This document shows, piece after piece, positions 10,920 to 22,327 of a stretch of DNA of 64,000 nucleotides. The position numbers and the translations under genes were made by a program. Location: positions 679,516-743,515 of the forward strand of contig JAAOMT010000620.1 in assembly GCA_016748015.1 (NCBI GenBank). Reading direction: 5' to 3'. The notes under the pieces were generated by a model. It had not been told where the DNA came from. It saw only the letters and a list, made by a program, of their open reading frames with translations, and did not search any database. Source of the stretch: Geosiphon pyriformis (taxonomy: Eukaryota > Glomeromycota > Glomeromycetes > Archaeosporales > Geosiphonaceae). Position 1 is the first letter of the stretch. The number at the start of each line of letters is the position of its first letter.

Positions 10920-12597
10920 TTACTTAGTTTCTTCAGTTTCGCCCTCTACTTTGGCTTCATCAGGCTTCTCAACTTCTTTTTTGGATTATTAACAGAATTA
11001 GAATGTGCAAAAGTGATGAACAAAGAAAAATTCAAATTTCTCACCATCTTGCAAATCAGAAGTCCAGAGAGTTAAATTGTCTCTCAGCAATTGCATAATC
11101 AAAGTGCTATCTTTGTACGATTCTTCACTTAAGGTATCGAGCTCAGCAATAGCATCGTCAAATGCTTGTTTGGCAAGATGGCAAGCACGATCAGGAGAGT
11201 TGAGGATTTCATAATAGAAGACTGAAAAGTTTAAGGCGAGTCCAAGACGAATTGGATGGGTAGGAGCAAGATCTGTTTGGGCAATATCGGTGGCATGCTT
11301 ATAGGCTTCGTGCGCTTGAGTAGCGGCTTCTTTTCGCCTCTCACCAGACGCAAATTCAGCGAGATATCGATGATAGTCGCCCTTCCTGGCAAATTTGTTT
11401 AAATATAAGGTGAAATATATATTGGGTAGGCCCATAATTAAAGATTCCAAAACTATATCATCTCCAACTAGAAATTATCATTTGAATTGTATAAGGCCCT
11501 TTATTCTCATAAAAACAAAATAACTTGTATAGATGTCACATTCTAGTCTTTACCCGGTTATTTTTATAGTAGCACACAAGTGGAATCAGGCGATTAAAAA
11601 GTCAGATGCTTATTATTGCACTTACATTTTATAATAAAACACTTTGGATTCACCGGCTTCAGCAGAAGGGATCAGATGCTCATCCAAAACTGCAAGAATA
11701 TCAGAGCAGACTTCGGATAGTTCGGCCTCAACCTTCTGACGGTAAGCCTTGATTTTCGTGACTTGGGTTTCATTGCCTTTATTCTCTTCTTTTGCTTCAA
11801 TGGATGAAATAATCCTCCAAGAAGCACGACGGGCACCGATCACATTTTTATACGCAACGGAAAGTAAGTTACGTTCTTCGACAGTAAGCTCAACACCAAG
11901 CTTTACGTTTTCAATTAAAAATTCATTATTGAGAAAAATTAAAGAAAGCCATTAGTCATTAAAAAACGATAGATCAAAGAAGTCGTCATGTATGAAATGC
12001 TCATCCTTACTTTAGCAACATCCTGAAGAAATAAAAAAGGATTAAATGAGTATATAATAGAATTTTTAGAGCAAAATCTAAGATATTTCAATAAAACTTA
12101 CTTTCATATAAGAAACCATTTCTATAAATCGGACAAGAAAAGGATTTAGTGGGACAGTTTCTCATTATAAATCAAGGAATGATCGATGATTACAACCAAA
12201 GAGACTTACCGTCATAACGTTCGGCCTGCTCGGCGAGCTTAGCCATATAAACCTGTTTGGATGTCAATATGATGGAAAATCAAAAAATTTCGGTCAACCT
12301 TTTCATGGCAAAGCCAAAGACATGATCAAATTGAGATTTTTTCTCATAAAGCGCCACTGGATGAAAATACCTGGTTCTCGCGTTCCTAAATGACAGGAAA
12401 GATAAAGATGGTTAGCTCGGTTAATTTAGTTCAAACAATCACAAAAAATGAAATTGATGTCAAAACTACAGGAAAGGCTTTCAGCTCGACCATTTTCAAG
12501 AAGAAACGTCCGAGGCGGATCAATTTAGGAAATTTTTTCGAATTCAAAGCTTAACCTCATAATAGTGCCTCAAATTAATACTTACAACAGTAGCCAT
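10920..12597 (-). CDS. 14-3-3 protein, with several micro-exons at the 5' end
   Basis: The joined exons read [34 protein letters not shown], then [20 protein letters not shown] and [20 protein letters not shown]. The second half has [40 protein letters not shown] and [20 protein letters not shown], ending in an acidic tail at 10920. Both 14-3-3 signatures ([19 protein letters not shown] and [21 protein letters not shown]) are present, so identity is firm. Dimeric 14-3-3 proteins bind phosphoserine/threonine motifs on client proteins. The first five coding exons are 12586-12597 (12 nt), 12371-12385 (15 nt), 12210-12252 (43 nt), 12102-12121 (20 nt) and 12011-12022 (12 nt), each with GT-AG borders. 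The frame closes exactly across all of them. The last exon encodes [18 protein letters not shown]. Confidence 0.96.
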
Positions 12598-13170
12598 TGT
12601 GAAATTTGTTTAAAAGTTTGTTAGGAATAGGAAGGGCGTATTCTTTCTGAGAAGTATAGGTTTTAGGCAAAGCAGTTGCGGAAGGCCGGAGCAAAGACGA
12701 CAACACCGTTGAGCTGAGAAAAAAATGCGTGAAGATGGACACTTAAAAAGTTAAAAAAAGTTTCTTCGTATCTCGGGTGTCCAGTGGCATTGGGCATTGA
12801 TAATGAACTTGTGGGGTTTTTGTACTCGCTTTACTGTGATTGGTGCACATTCGTTACACTGTCTGCAGAAAAAGGTTCGAAAATTGTGTCTCTTGTGCGT
12901 CATCAACGTTGGTTAAAATTGAAAATGATTGGCAATTAGAGGACATGATACCAGCAGATCTTTTAACTTCGGGCAATCATAAGATTGAAATATGAAATTT
13001 GGTCAATTCAGTATTTGTCAAATTTGGAAATGAGCACAATTTTTTTTGCCAATTAGATAGAATCTGCTGATATTACTATAATAAAGATTTTAAGGATACC
13101 CAATTCAAAAATTAAAAATTTTGAGAATATATTAATTAGCAAAGACTATACAAAGTTTAGTGATTAGTAA
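12598..13170. other. Promoter side of the 14-3-3 gene / 3' flank of ERV25, no gene seen
   Basis: Both flanking genes are on the minus strand, so this spacer holds the 14-3-3 promoter and 5' UTR (right after 12597) and the ERV25 3' UTR. It is moderately AT-rich with several CpGs. I find no open frame with coding character and no repeat. Confidence 0.4.
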
Positions 13171-14273
13171 CTAATCGATTAAACGTTTTCGCTGGAAGAA
13201 TTTCTTGAGATAAAAAATTTGCCAGCCACCCAAGGAGAGCAAAACAAACATGGTACCAAGACTGAACCACTTTACTCTTTCATTAGTAGATTCTATATGA
13301 TCGCAAATCATAGAATAAATTTCGTATCAGATCTTTTAAAGCATTGGATAAACCTCACTTACCATTCGTATCCCTCATTCGAGCCTCGCGTTTCCTTAAA
13401 TAATCCATCTCGTCTACAATCTCTTGTACAACTTGTTCTAATTTACGCAATTCGGCTTCTAATGGCGCCAATTTTTCAGCTTTAGCCAACGCATTATAAT
13501 CAATTGCTTCGGCCCCAACATCAACATCAAGATCAATTGTACGATGGTATTTAGGGTCAGCATGAGAACCTAAAAATTGATAATTGTAATTTTTCTACGT
13601 CAATATGGGGCATTTTAAAGCTGAATTTTGCTTATAATTGATTTCTAAAACCCGGTAGAATGCAGTCTACTGAAATTAGGAAATGATGCCAAAGTGACAT
13701 CAAAAGATCAAGCCAATAAATGAAGCAAATTCTAAAAATAATTGCAGATTGTAATACCTTCAGTCAAAGTATTTGTAAAACAAATAGCTATGTCTGCATC
13801 GGCATGTGTTGTGAAGGCTAAACGAGTATCTGTATTCACATCTCGTCTTTTTCCATATTCATTATGAGAAGGGCTATTATCAGTTACCTGAATGTTGGGT
13901 TTTCGTTAATTTCGGTAATTAATTAGTTACAGCGATATGATGAAAAAGACAAAAATACTTGAAAAATCGAAGCACAAACCCTGAGAAAGAACTATTCTTC
14001 GGGTTGTTCTTTATATTAGCTTCTTAAATGTTATCAAAAACTTACATCAATATCAATTCGCTGGTTATATCCTGCTCCAACTTTTATTGCAACCACGACT
14101 AAAGTGTCTGTTGGTACGTATTGTTTGATGCACTTTCTAGAATCAAAATCGGATGGTGCAGCCATCAAATCAAACTTTATTGCTCTCACATGACACACTT
14201 TATCTCCTAATAAACTAAGAAAAATAAATAGAAAAAGCAAGTAAAAATGAGAAGTAACTCTAGGTTGAAACAT
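13171..14273 (-). CDS. ERV25: p24-family cargo receptor, ERV25 / p24-delta type
   Basis: The protein starts MFQPRVTSHFYLLFLFIFLS, a clear signal peptide, followed by the GOLD domain: AIKFDLMAAPSDFDSRKCIK, YVPTDTLVVVAIKVGAGYNQ, and after an intron NEYGKKRDVNTDTRLAFTTH and ADIAICFTNTL. A third exon gives a coiled coil (AEKLAPLEAELRKLEQVVQE, IVDEMDYLRKREARMRDTN). The last exon has ESTNERVKWFSLGTMFVLLS, one membrane helix, and the short cytosolic tail YLKKFFQRKRLID ending at 13171. The FF pair and adjacent basic residues are the COPII/COPI sorting signals of p24 proteins. The single-pass topology, length and tail fit the p24-delta/ERV25 group, which forms hetero-oligomers in ER-Golgi vesicles and helps export GPI-anchored proteins. 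Four exons are inferred. Confidence 0.9.
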
Positions 14274-14455
14274 ATCTCATACACGCAAACTGTAGGAACT
14301 AGAGAGCCAGAATCTTTCGTAAAAATTTTGGCGAATTCCAATTTGCCGGCATTTCAGCTGCTATCATTGATATTTTAGATAATCAGGCACCTGATAATAT
14401 AAAAATCCCATTGGCAATAAAGTGGAATGTAGTAGATAATTCAATAGAAAATTCA

Positions 14456-14526
14456 TGCCGTTGCCTGGAATCGAACCAGGGTCAGTGCGGCCACAACGCA
14501 ATGTACTGCCACTATACTACAACGGC
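14456..14526 (-). tRNA. tRNA-His (anticodon GTG)
   Basis: Read on the minus strand, the 71-nt sequence begins GCCGTTG and ends CAACGGC plus discriminator A, giving a perfect 7-bp acceptor stem. The D arm has TAGTATAGTGG (A box). The anticodon loop is TTGTGGC with anticodon GTG. The T arm is CCTGG-TTCGATT-CCAGG, containing the B box. There is no intron. A T run just downstream (about 14447-14450) fits a pol III terminator. The transposon block begins about 75 bp upstream of its 5' end. Confidence 0.95.
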
Positions 14527-14601
14527 TTATCTGATCAGTAGAAATCCAAAAATTAAAATTTTAAATAACAGATAACGAGAAAAATACGCGAATTTGAAGT
14601 T

Positions 14602-16105
14602 AAATTTTTTTTTATTGCTCATCTATTTTTATAGTAAATGTTTAAAATTGAATGTGAATTATGCATTTTCTGACTAATTACTTAAATCAATTAAGACAAT
14701 GTTATACTATATTAAATAATTTATTGTTGTTATTAATGGTTTAAAAACAGTTTTTGAAGCTATCCTGTCTTAAATTAGTTTTAACAACAGAAAACACCTT
14801 ATTACTTATGTTAATAAAAGTATAAATACCATAAAAAAAGAATATAATACAACCAATTTAAAGCGCTTTACTATTAATAGGCTATATAAAATTGAAAACA
14901 CTATTTTAGCCAACTATTTAATATATACACTAATTATAAAGAATTAATCTAACTATTAACAAAAAAAATATACAAGATATTATATTTATTTTCAGTTTTT
15001 AAGATAAAAATTAATTATAAAAAGTATAAAAAATAATATTATAACAGTTGATTAAAAATAAAACAACTATAATTCTTATTTATAAATAATTAAACATATT
15101 AATATTTAATACAATATTTATTAATATTTAAATTCAAGAAAATATATTTTAAAAAAAACAAAGCAATATTCAAAACAATTAAAAAACTATCTTATTTATA
15201 ACAAAATCTTATATTATTAAAATTAAAACAATTTTTTATAAGTTATTAAAAATATTAAAAAAAATTATTTTTTATAATATGTACTTAAATTTTTTATAAA
15301 ATATTTCTATAAAAAAGTCATTATTAAAAAACAATTAATTTGTATTATTAACTATTAATATACAGAAATATTATTAAATATGTATAAAATTATAACTCTT
15401 ATTAAAAAAAATAAAAAATAAAACAATAAAATTATCATAATTAATTCTAATTAAAAACTTATTTAATAAAATTGGAATTAATTTAGTTAGATTTTTTTTA
15501 ATTATTTTTTAAAAAAACTAATATATTATTATAATAATTAATTATCTTAATAAATAATTTGAAGTTAAAGCAATTTAAGTAGTCAATATTAAAACAATAA
15601 TTGAATTTATATATTAAAATCTAATTTAATAAAAAAAAATATTGTTTAATTAAAAAACTTATTTTATTAACAGTTTTTTTATAAAAATAAGCCAATAATT
15701 TAAAATAAAAAAACTATTATTGTTATATTATTTGTCAATTAACAATTAATTAAATAATTTAACTAAATATTATATAAAGCTTTAATAAAAATAAGTAATA
15801 AAAATAAACAAAAATATGATTTATTTATTAAACAATAAAACAAAATACTATTTATTTTATTTATTTTAAATTAAAAAAACAAATAAACTTCATAAAACTA
15901 ATTACTAAAAATATTTTAAACTTATTTTTTAAAAAAAATTAGTTTATAAAAACTTTAAAAAATAATTAGCAAATTTTAGTTAAAAACATTAAACAATTAT
16001 AAAAACAACAAAAAAAATACATGATTATTTATTTAATTAATCTATTAAATTAAAATTAAAAAACAATAAAATAAAAAATTTGATTTTTTTATTAAGTTTT
16101 AATAA
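14602..16105 (-). mobile_element. Eroded LINE fragment d0 (3' end next to the tRNA gene)
   Basis: The first 100 bases keep the LINE 3' terminus seen in better copies further right: 'GAATTATGCATTTTCT' followed by a degenerate TGACTAATTACTTAAATCAA, which aligns with the TGACCAGCCACTTAGGCTAG-type end at 31.1 kb. A T run at 14604-14613 fits an A tail read on the minus strand. Beyond about 14.8 kb the sequence is almost only A and T with no usable frame. The left border, where CpG-bearing host sequence stops, is sharp. The right limit is set by the next 3' end. Orientation is clear, length is approximate. Confidence 0.6.
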
Positions 16106-17285
16106 ATATGATCCAATTATTATTTAGAAATTAGAAACAAATTAAGTATTTTAGTACTAAATATAATATATGTACTTCTTACATATAACTAATTACTTAA
16201 GCCAGTTTAAATTATATTATATTAATATAAAAAAAAACTTACTCAAAAAGAACATTTTTTAAATAATTTTAAATAATATAGTACTATTATTAATTAATTT
16301 AACCAATAACTTAACTGTTTTTAAAATATTAGTTTTAATAATAATAGGCTTATGTTTTTACAATAATATTAAATTAAAAAACATATTATCATTTATAATA
16401 GACAAATTTATATAAAGATTAAATATATTAATATTCTTATAACTATATTCAGTTTTCAAAGCAACTATCTTTTATTTTAGCTTATTAACAATCTTGCTAA
16501 AAGTATTTATATACACCAAAATTTTATTAATCTTAAAGCTAAATATATTATTTAAAACCAAATTTTTATTAACAAACTGTTTAAATATAACAACTAAAAA
16601 ATTAATTGACTTTATAATAAATTTAACCAATATAAAAAGCTTGATCAAATCAAATTTTAAAAAAACTAACCAAAAAAAAACCATAAAATTACTAATCTTT
16701 ATATTAACAAAAGATTAAAAACTAAAAAAAAACACAAAAACAATAGCTTTAATATAAGACTTAATACTAATAAAACAAAGCACAAAAGTCTTAAAAAGCT
16801 TAAAAATAAAAAATAAAAGTATTTTATAATTAACAGTCAAATAATTCAAATCTTAATACCTAAAACAATATCAATATTTAAAAGTTTTTTACTAAATATA
16901 ATATTTCTTCAAAGTATTAATTTTAATAATAACAATATTTAAATTATTTTGTAAGCCAAATATAATTAGAACAAACTAAAAACAATAACTAGAATTAAGT
17001 AAGTAAAGAATAAAACAAATTTGATTATTAATTTGAAAAATTATATTACTAATTTTAAAAATAATACAACCAAGAAAAAGATTGATAATTTGGTCTTAAA
17101 CTTATAATAAACAGAATAATTTTATTCTGATTTATTAAAAAAAAGATTCTAATATTATTTTTGCTTAACAAATTTAAGCAATAATTTAAAGCAAATATAA
17201 TAGTATTAAAATTTTTGAAGTAAACTACTATATTATCAAATGCTAATAAACTTTAATACAATACAAAAAACTTTACCAAACACAT
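16106..17285 (-). mobile_element. Eroded LINE d1, 3' part (interrupted by gypsy copy A0)
   Basis: Around 16,140-16,220 another LINE 3' terminus is recognisable (ATATGTACTTCTTACATATA, then ACTAATTACTTAAGCC). Bases 17,230-17,285 align with LINE ORF1 near 25.0 kb: TACAATACAAAAAACTTTAC here against TACAACATGGGCAACCTCAC there. The minus-strand frame at 16,472-16,684 is only a faint echo of the ORF1 coiled-coil segment at 24.1-24.5 kb. The element stops at 17,285 where A0 begins and resumes at 22,328. Confidence 0.6.
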
Positions 17286-18071
17286 TATTACTCATAAAAA
17301 TTAGGAATTATAATAATAAATAAAATAGACATAGTAAAAAGAAGAATTCTAGAATTTCAGAATTTTAGGATTCTTTTTAAGAAATTACAAGATTTCCAAA
17401 AATCTTGTATAACATAAATTATATATATATAATAAGAATATTAAAAGCAGAAAAAGTAATTTCAGAAAAATTCAACAATACTCTTTTCTTTAAAAGATAG
17501 TTTTCTATAACTTAAAATAGAAACATTTTTATATTAATAAATTATCTATTATTATTTAATCTATGTTATTATCACTTAATTAAAAAAATATTAATTTATT
17601 CCATTCTATCAACACTTTATGTTAATAAAATCTAATATTTAACCATATTAAACCAATAGTTTTTAATTATGGCTATTGATAAAATACTAATTTTTTATTT
17701 TTTTTTATTTTTTATTTTTTTTTATTTTTTATTTTTTTTTATTTTATTCTTTGTTGTTTACTTAATTGATTAAAAAGATTAAGTACTAAGTATTTGATAT
17801 TAAGAATAATCTGGTAAAAAATCTAAGAAAAAGAATAAAAATTTAAGAATAGCTTACCAGAAGGGCATAACTGTCAAAATAAACCAGCCACTATGTTAAA
17901 GAAAAAAATTCACTAAAAAAACCATTAATTAAATCTCTGTTTATTATACAAAAAGCTCAACCAAAAATTTCAAACTTTAATATCTTTAGAAATTACTAAT
18001 ATTATTAGCTATTAAACACCAAATTACAGGTTTGTTATTTGTTTCAACATCTCAAATAATTATCTGTAATA
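17286..18071 (+). repeat. 5' LTR of A0
   Basis: 786 bp, plus orientation, aligning with the reverse complement of the A1 and A2 LTRs (for example the tail ...TTATCTGTAATA). It contains a long T-rich tract with scattered A (about 17,690-17,755) which the less eroded LTRs do not have in that form. Confidence 0.8.
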
Positions 18072-18239
18072 TTTGGTGCTTTTTGTAAGATATAATTCAA
18101 CAGAGAACTGGCACTAATATTAACTATTTGGAAAAGTGGCAGACCAAGAAATCATAAAAAAAATCATTTAGGATTTGCAAAATTCTTATTTTAATATTAA
18201 CAAACTTATCTCACACTAACAAGTAATTATTGGCCAGCA

Positions 18240-19800
18240 GAATCAGTTTTCAATTTCTATATCAATAAAAAAATTAAATCTTACTTGAAAAACCAAAGAG
18301 ATTCAAAAGCTGTTTTTAGAAATTTCTATAGTAAACTACTACAAAACTCCATACTTCTACTAAATCATCTGTTTGCACTATTAATCATACAAATAAACAA
18401 AAAAATTAAGCATTACACCCAACAGAAATTTTTTATTATTTTTATAGACAAAAAAAAATTACAAATTTTAACAGAAACACCAAGAAAAATACAACTGCCT
18501 AATTTAAAGAAACCAAGAATTGTTTTACCTATTAACTTATTATATTACTATATGTTTAGAAGTACTATCTACATAACATCAGCAGTTGTATCTACAGCAG
18601 TTGTAAAAACACTATTAGCAAAAGTATTATTCCAAAATAATTAAAAAAAAGCCAAATTATTAAAAACTTATGACAACTTCTTTAAAAGATTCAAATTATG
18701 ACTAAAAATATCATCAGAACTTTGATTACTATTATCTTAACCAGATTTTGGATCTATTAGTCATTGAAAAGATATCAAATTAGAAAAAAAAAACAAATAT
18801 CAGAAAAATAATAATTAAAATCTGATCTCAATTAATCTGGAAATCATAACTCTGATTGTTCAAACTTTACAAAATCCAAACAATTCAAATTTCACTCCTA
18901 TTTTTTAGCAAAACTTATTTTCAGTTATCATGATTAATCTACCAGTTGTACCAATTGCTACACAACAATTACAATAACAACTACAATAATAACAACTTAT
19001 ATTAATAGTATATATATTAATTACCAAACTAGAAAAATTTACCAGTAAAGAGAACAATGTTTAAACATGGTTAAACAATATAAAAAAAGCATTTGCAGCC
19101 AACAAATGGGACAACACCAGAGCAATTCAAGCAATTCTTTACTTTTTTTAGGACACTACTAATTTGTAATATCAAAATCTTGTAAACAAACTTCAAAGTT
19201 TTAACATGTTTAAAACTGTGTTTTTATAGCATTTCAGTAATAATAATAGCCTAAATCACTTGTTAACTAGTTTTACCACAATCAAACAAGATGGTACTAA
19301 AGCAGTTACCACTTGCTTGGAATGTTTTCACAGGAATTTGTGTTAAATTTATGCAATTTAAGTTAATTACTTTATAATAATACAGATTTTAAACCAGTTT
19401 ATTTGTGAATTACACAGCAGCTTATTATAATAAATACATTCAATGTATCCAAATACCCCTTAAAACACAGTTATATATATTCAAAATTTTAAATTAGTCA
19501 AATTCAAAGCTAATCATGCCCAAGTTGTAAATCTAGTAATAAATAGATTATCTAAATAAAATACCAAATTGAAACAATTTGGTAAAGTTATTAATCAGAA
19601 AATTAAGAAATACTTGGCTAATAATCAAGCCATTTAACAATTTCTACAATGTTATGATAATTCAAGAAACTCTAATTACTTTCAAAATTAGTTGTGTCTA
19701 ATACTATAATTATTATCAAATTAACTATAACAACAAGAAATGCATAATTGTTATCATTGTGATAAATAAAGTTATCTAAAAACAGATTATTATTTTAGAT
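18240..19800 (+). pseudogene. gag remnant of A0
   Basis: The plus-strand frame 18,285-18,644 includes LQILTETPRKIQLPNLKKPR and LPINLLYYYMFRSTIYIT, which align with the A1 gag N-terminus near 42.1 kb (KQIQPPIWKKTKVELPTNLS, YYYILGSAINIS). After its stop the frame continues KKAKLLKTYDNFFKRFKL, matching KKAELLRTYGNYFEKFKS of A1. Downstream only scattered capsid echoes remain, with many stops. Non-functional. Confidence 0.7.
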
Positions 19801-20229
19801 TTAATAACCAATAATTAGAAAATCAATATTAAAATTCCAATTGCAGGTTTTAAACTCCAAATTACATTCAAATTAGAAACAATATTAATATTAGCCTTAT
19901 TATATCTTAATAATGCAACAACTAATATACTTATCTTTAGTATATTAGACTTTAGCATTAATAATATATCAATCACAGCCACAAATCATTTATTAATTCC
20001 AACAAATTCAAGTGTCATCCCAAATTACTGTGCCAATACCAACTAAAAATCCAAGGCTAAGAATTATTTACACTCAGCAAAATTGAAAATTGGCAATAGT
20101 AATAAACCAACCAATTTTTAGTTTATTAAACTAGTCATTAAGATTATACTAGCAGAGTTTGGAAAATAAGTACACTTAAAACTCAAATTTCCAGAACTAT
20201 TTAAGTCTTTTAGTTACTTCAGAAAACAA

Positions 20230-20720
20230 CTCATTCAACAATTTAGAAACCAATTAACAACCACTTATCAATAACATCCTATTAGTAACTATTATAAAAG
20301 ACAAATTCTTAGTTATTATCTTCTTATTTGAATTAGAAAACCAATTAAAAACTCTATTATTCAGTAAAACTGCTCTTAATACTAAACTTATTACAGCCAT
20401 GTATACAGATGCCAAAGTTAATGGCCATTCTATCAAGCTAATTCTTAATAGTAATTTAACAAACAACATTATTACATAATAACTTATAAACTAATTAGAT
20501 TGCCAAGTGAATGGTATTATCAGTGCCAAAATTATTACAGCTAATAGAACAATGAAAACTCTTATTAATAAAATTAACAACTTCTTTTTTGAAGTCAATA
20601 ATATCATTGAATTTATCAAAGTTCTTATTATAAAAGTCACTTAATACTAAGTTTTTATTGGTAATAACTGGCTGTTTAAAACCAATATTATACTTGATTA
20701 AACCACACAAGAACTACAGT
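20230..20720 (+). pseudogene. Retropepsin-like protease remnant of A0
   Basis: A plus-strand frame reads LNTKLITAMYTDAKVNGHSI then KLILNSNLTNNIIT, matching LNTKLITAMYTNVKVDSYAI and KLILDSESAGSIIT of A1. It is followed by a decayed TANRTMKTLINKINN / IGNNWLFKTNIIL, against TANGATKTPISKIND / IGNNWLSKTNVMF. The active-site Asp has become Asn (D-S to N-S). Stops replace Arg/Gln positions. Confidence 0.75.
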
Positions 20721-21156
20721 TCAGTTAAAATAGTCAACAAACTTGGATATCTGCTATCTGTGGCCACTTCAAAACAAATATCATCATCCAATCACCATTA
20801 ATTAAGTTCAAAAAAGAAAAAAAAAACCTATCTAAAAAGTTTATCAAGTCTTATAAACTAAAGATAATTATAATAAACTACTACTAATACTTTTTTAAAA
20901 TAACAAAGAAAAAAGAAAAAAAGAAAACAAATCACAACCCACTACTTTTACAAAAGAAACAAATAATAGTTAACATATTTTATACTTATTGTAACCAAAG
21001 AAAAAATCACTTTATTATTAAGATTTAGAACTTACTCAAAAAAAACAAAAGCAGTATTTAAAATAATTAAACACTAAACTTTATAAATATTGTTTAATTT
21101 TTGGTGATTTCAAATATTGTAATAATTGTAATCTTATTTATAATCTGTTACTATAT

Positions 21157-21537
21157 ATGATTTATTCAATTTCCAAAGAAAAAAAACCAATCAACAGCTA
21201 CACTTTGAAATTAGAATCAAAATTTAATTTCAATTCAAACTTTAATAATAATAACAATAATAATTCTAATTTTGTCCACAATAGCAATAACAATAATAAT
21301 AATTCAAACTCCAATAAAAACTTCAAACAATATATTATGTTTTTAGATCTTTTACAAGAGCAGAAACTTAAATATTTTAGCAATAATAATAAGAATATTA
21401 TGTTAAAATGTGTGTATAATACTAATACAAGATTTAATCTTAGATATCTGGAAAAAACTGCTATTAGATTAGAATCTTATTTGCATACTAGTATAGATTT
21501 AAGAAATTTAAAAAATTTTGATAGAGCTCAATATTAA
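21157..21537 (+). pseudogene. Truncated dUTPase segment of A0 fused to the pol C-terminus
   Basis: An open frame of 126 codons. An Asn-rich linker is followed by QEQKLKYFSNNNKNIMLKCV, then NTNTRFNLRYLEKTAIRLES and HTSIDL. This matches the dUTPase N-terminal part of A1 (KKQKLKWFSNNNEGIMSEHM, then NTNTEFDLRYPEKN...CTYIDL). At IDL the similarity switches to the last residues of family-A pol (NLKNFDRAQY, against LGNLDRA in A1 and DFDGAQY in A2). The frame then ends 13 bp before the 3' LTR, with a purine-rich tract (AAAAGGAGAAAATAA) between. It lacks dUTPase motifs 2-5, so it cannot be an active enzyme. Confidence 0.75.
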
Positions 21538-21550
21538 AAGGAGAAAATAA

Positions 21551-22327
21551 TATTACTTATAAAAATTAAGAATTATAATAATAGATAAAATAGGCATAGT
21601 AAAAAGGGAAATTTCAGAATTTCTCTTAAAAATTGTAAAATTCTCAGAAATTTCATATAACATAAATTATATATATATAGCAAAAGTATTAAAAACAGAA
21701 AAAATAATTTCAGGAGAATTTAACAATATCTTTTTTTTTAAAAGATAGTTTTTTATAACTTGAAATAAAATCATTCTTATATTAATAAAATTATCTATTA
21801 TTATTTAATCCATGTTATTATTACTTGATTAAAAAAATATTAATTAATTTCACTCTATTAATACTCTATGTTAATAAAAATTTAATACTTAACTATATTA
21901 GACCAATAGCTTTTGATTACAGTTATTAATAAGATACTAATTTTTATTTTTTATTTTTATTTTTTTTTATTTTTTTTATTTTTTTTATTTTTATTTTTTT
22001 TATTTTTTGTTGTTTACTAAATTAATTAAAAAAATTAAGTACTAAGTATTTAATGTTAAGGATAGTCTGATAAAAAATCCAAGAAAAAGAGTAGAAATTT
22101 AAGAATAGCTTATCAAAAAAGCATAACTGTCAAAATAAATCAGCTATTACACTGAAAAAAAAAATCTACAAAAGAAACTATCAATTAAATTTTTGTTTAT
22201 TATACAAAAAACTTATCCAAAAACTTCAAACTTCAAAATCTTCAGAAATTACTAATATTATTAACTATTAAATACTAAGTTATAAATTTGTTATTTGTTT
22301 TAACACCCTAAATAATCACTTGTAACA
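21551..22327 (+). repeat. 3' LTR of A0
   Basis: 777 bp, aligned along its length with 17,286-18,071 (shared AATTATCTATTATTATTTAA and the T-rich tract at about 21,940-22,010). It keeps TAACA at its end. It differs from the 5' LTR at many sites, so the insertion is old. Confidence 0.8.

Larger units (their letters stand above)
17286..22327 (+). mobile_element. Eroded, internally deleted Ty3/gypsy copy A0 with both LTRs
   Basis: Bounded by direct LTRs at 17,286-18,071 and 21,551-22,327, each starting TATTAC and ending TAATA or TAACA (intact family ends are TGTTAC...GTAACA). A 4-bp target duplication is visible: ACAT left and ACAC right, differing by one C-to-T. Right after the first LTR comes TTTGGTGCTTTTTGTAAG, the same primer-binding region as in A1 (TTTGGTGCTCTCTGTGAG). 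The interior holds gag, protease and the start of dUTPase but no RT, RNase H or integrase. It is almost saturated with C-to-T and G-to-A changes. Confidence 0.85.

Noticed and set aside
13219-13485. 88-codon plus-strand frame
   Set aside because: Antisense of the ERV25 coiled-coil and tail exons.
16472-16718. Frames of about 70 codons on both strands in the A+T desert
   Set aside because: Chance frames made of Lys, Asn, Ile, Phe and Leu in near-pure A+T; at most a weak echo of LINE ORF1.
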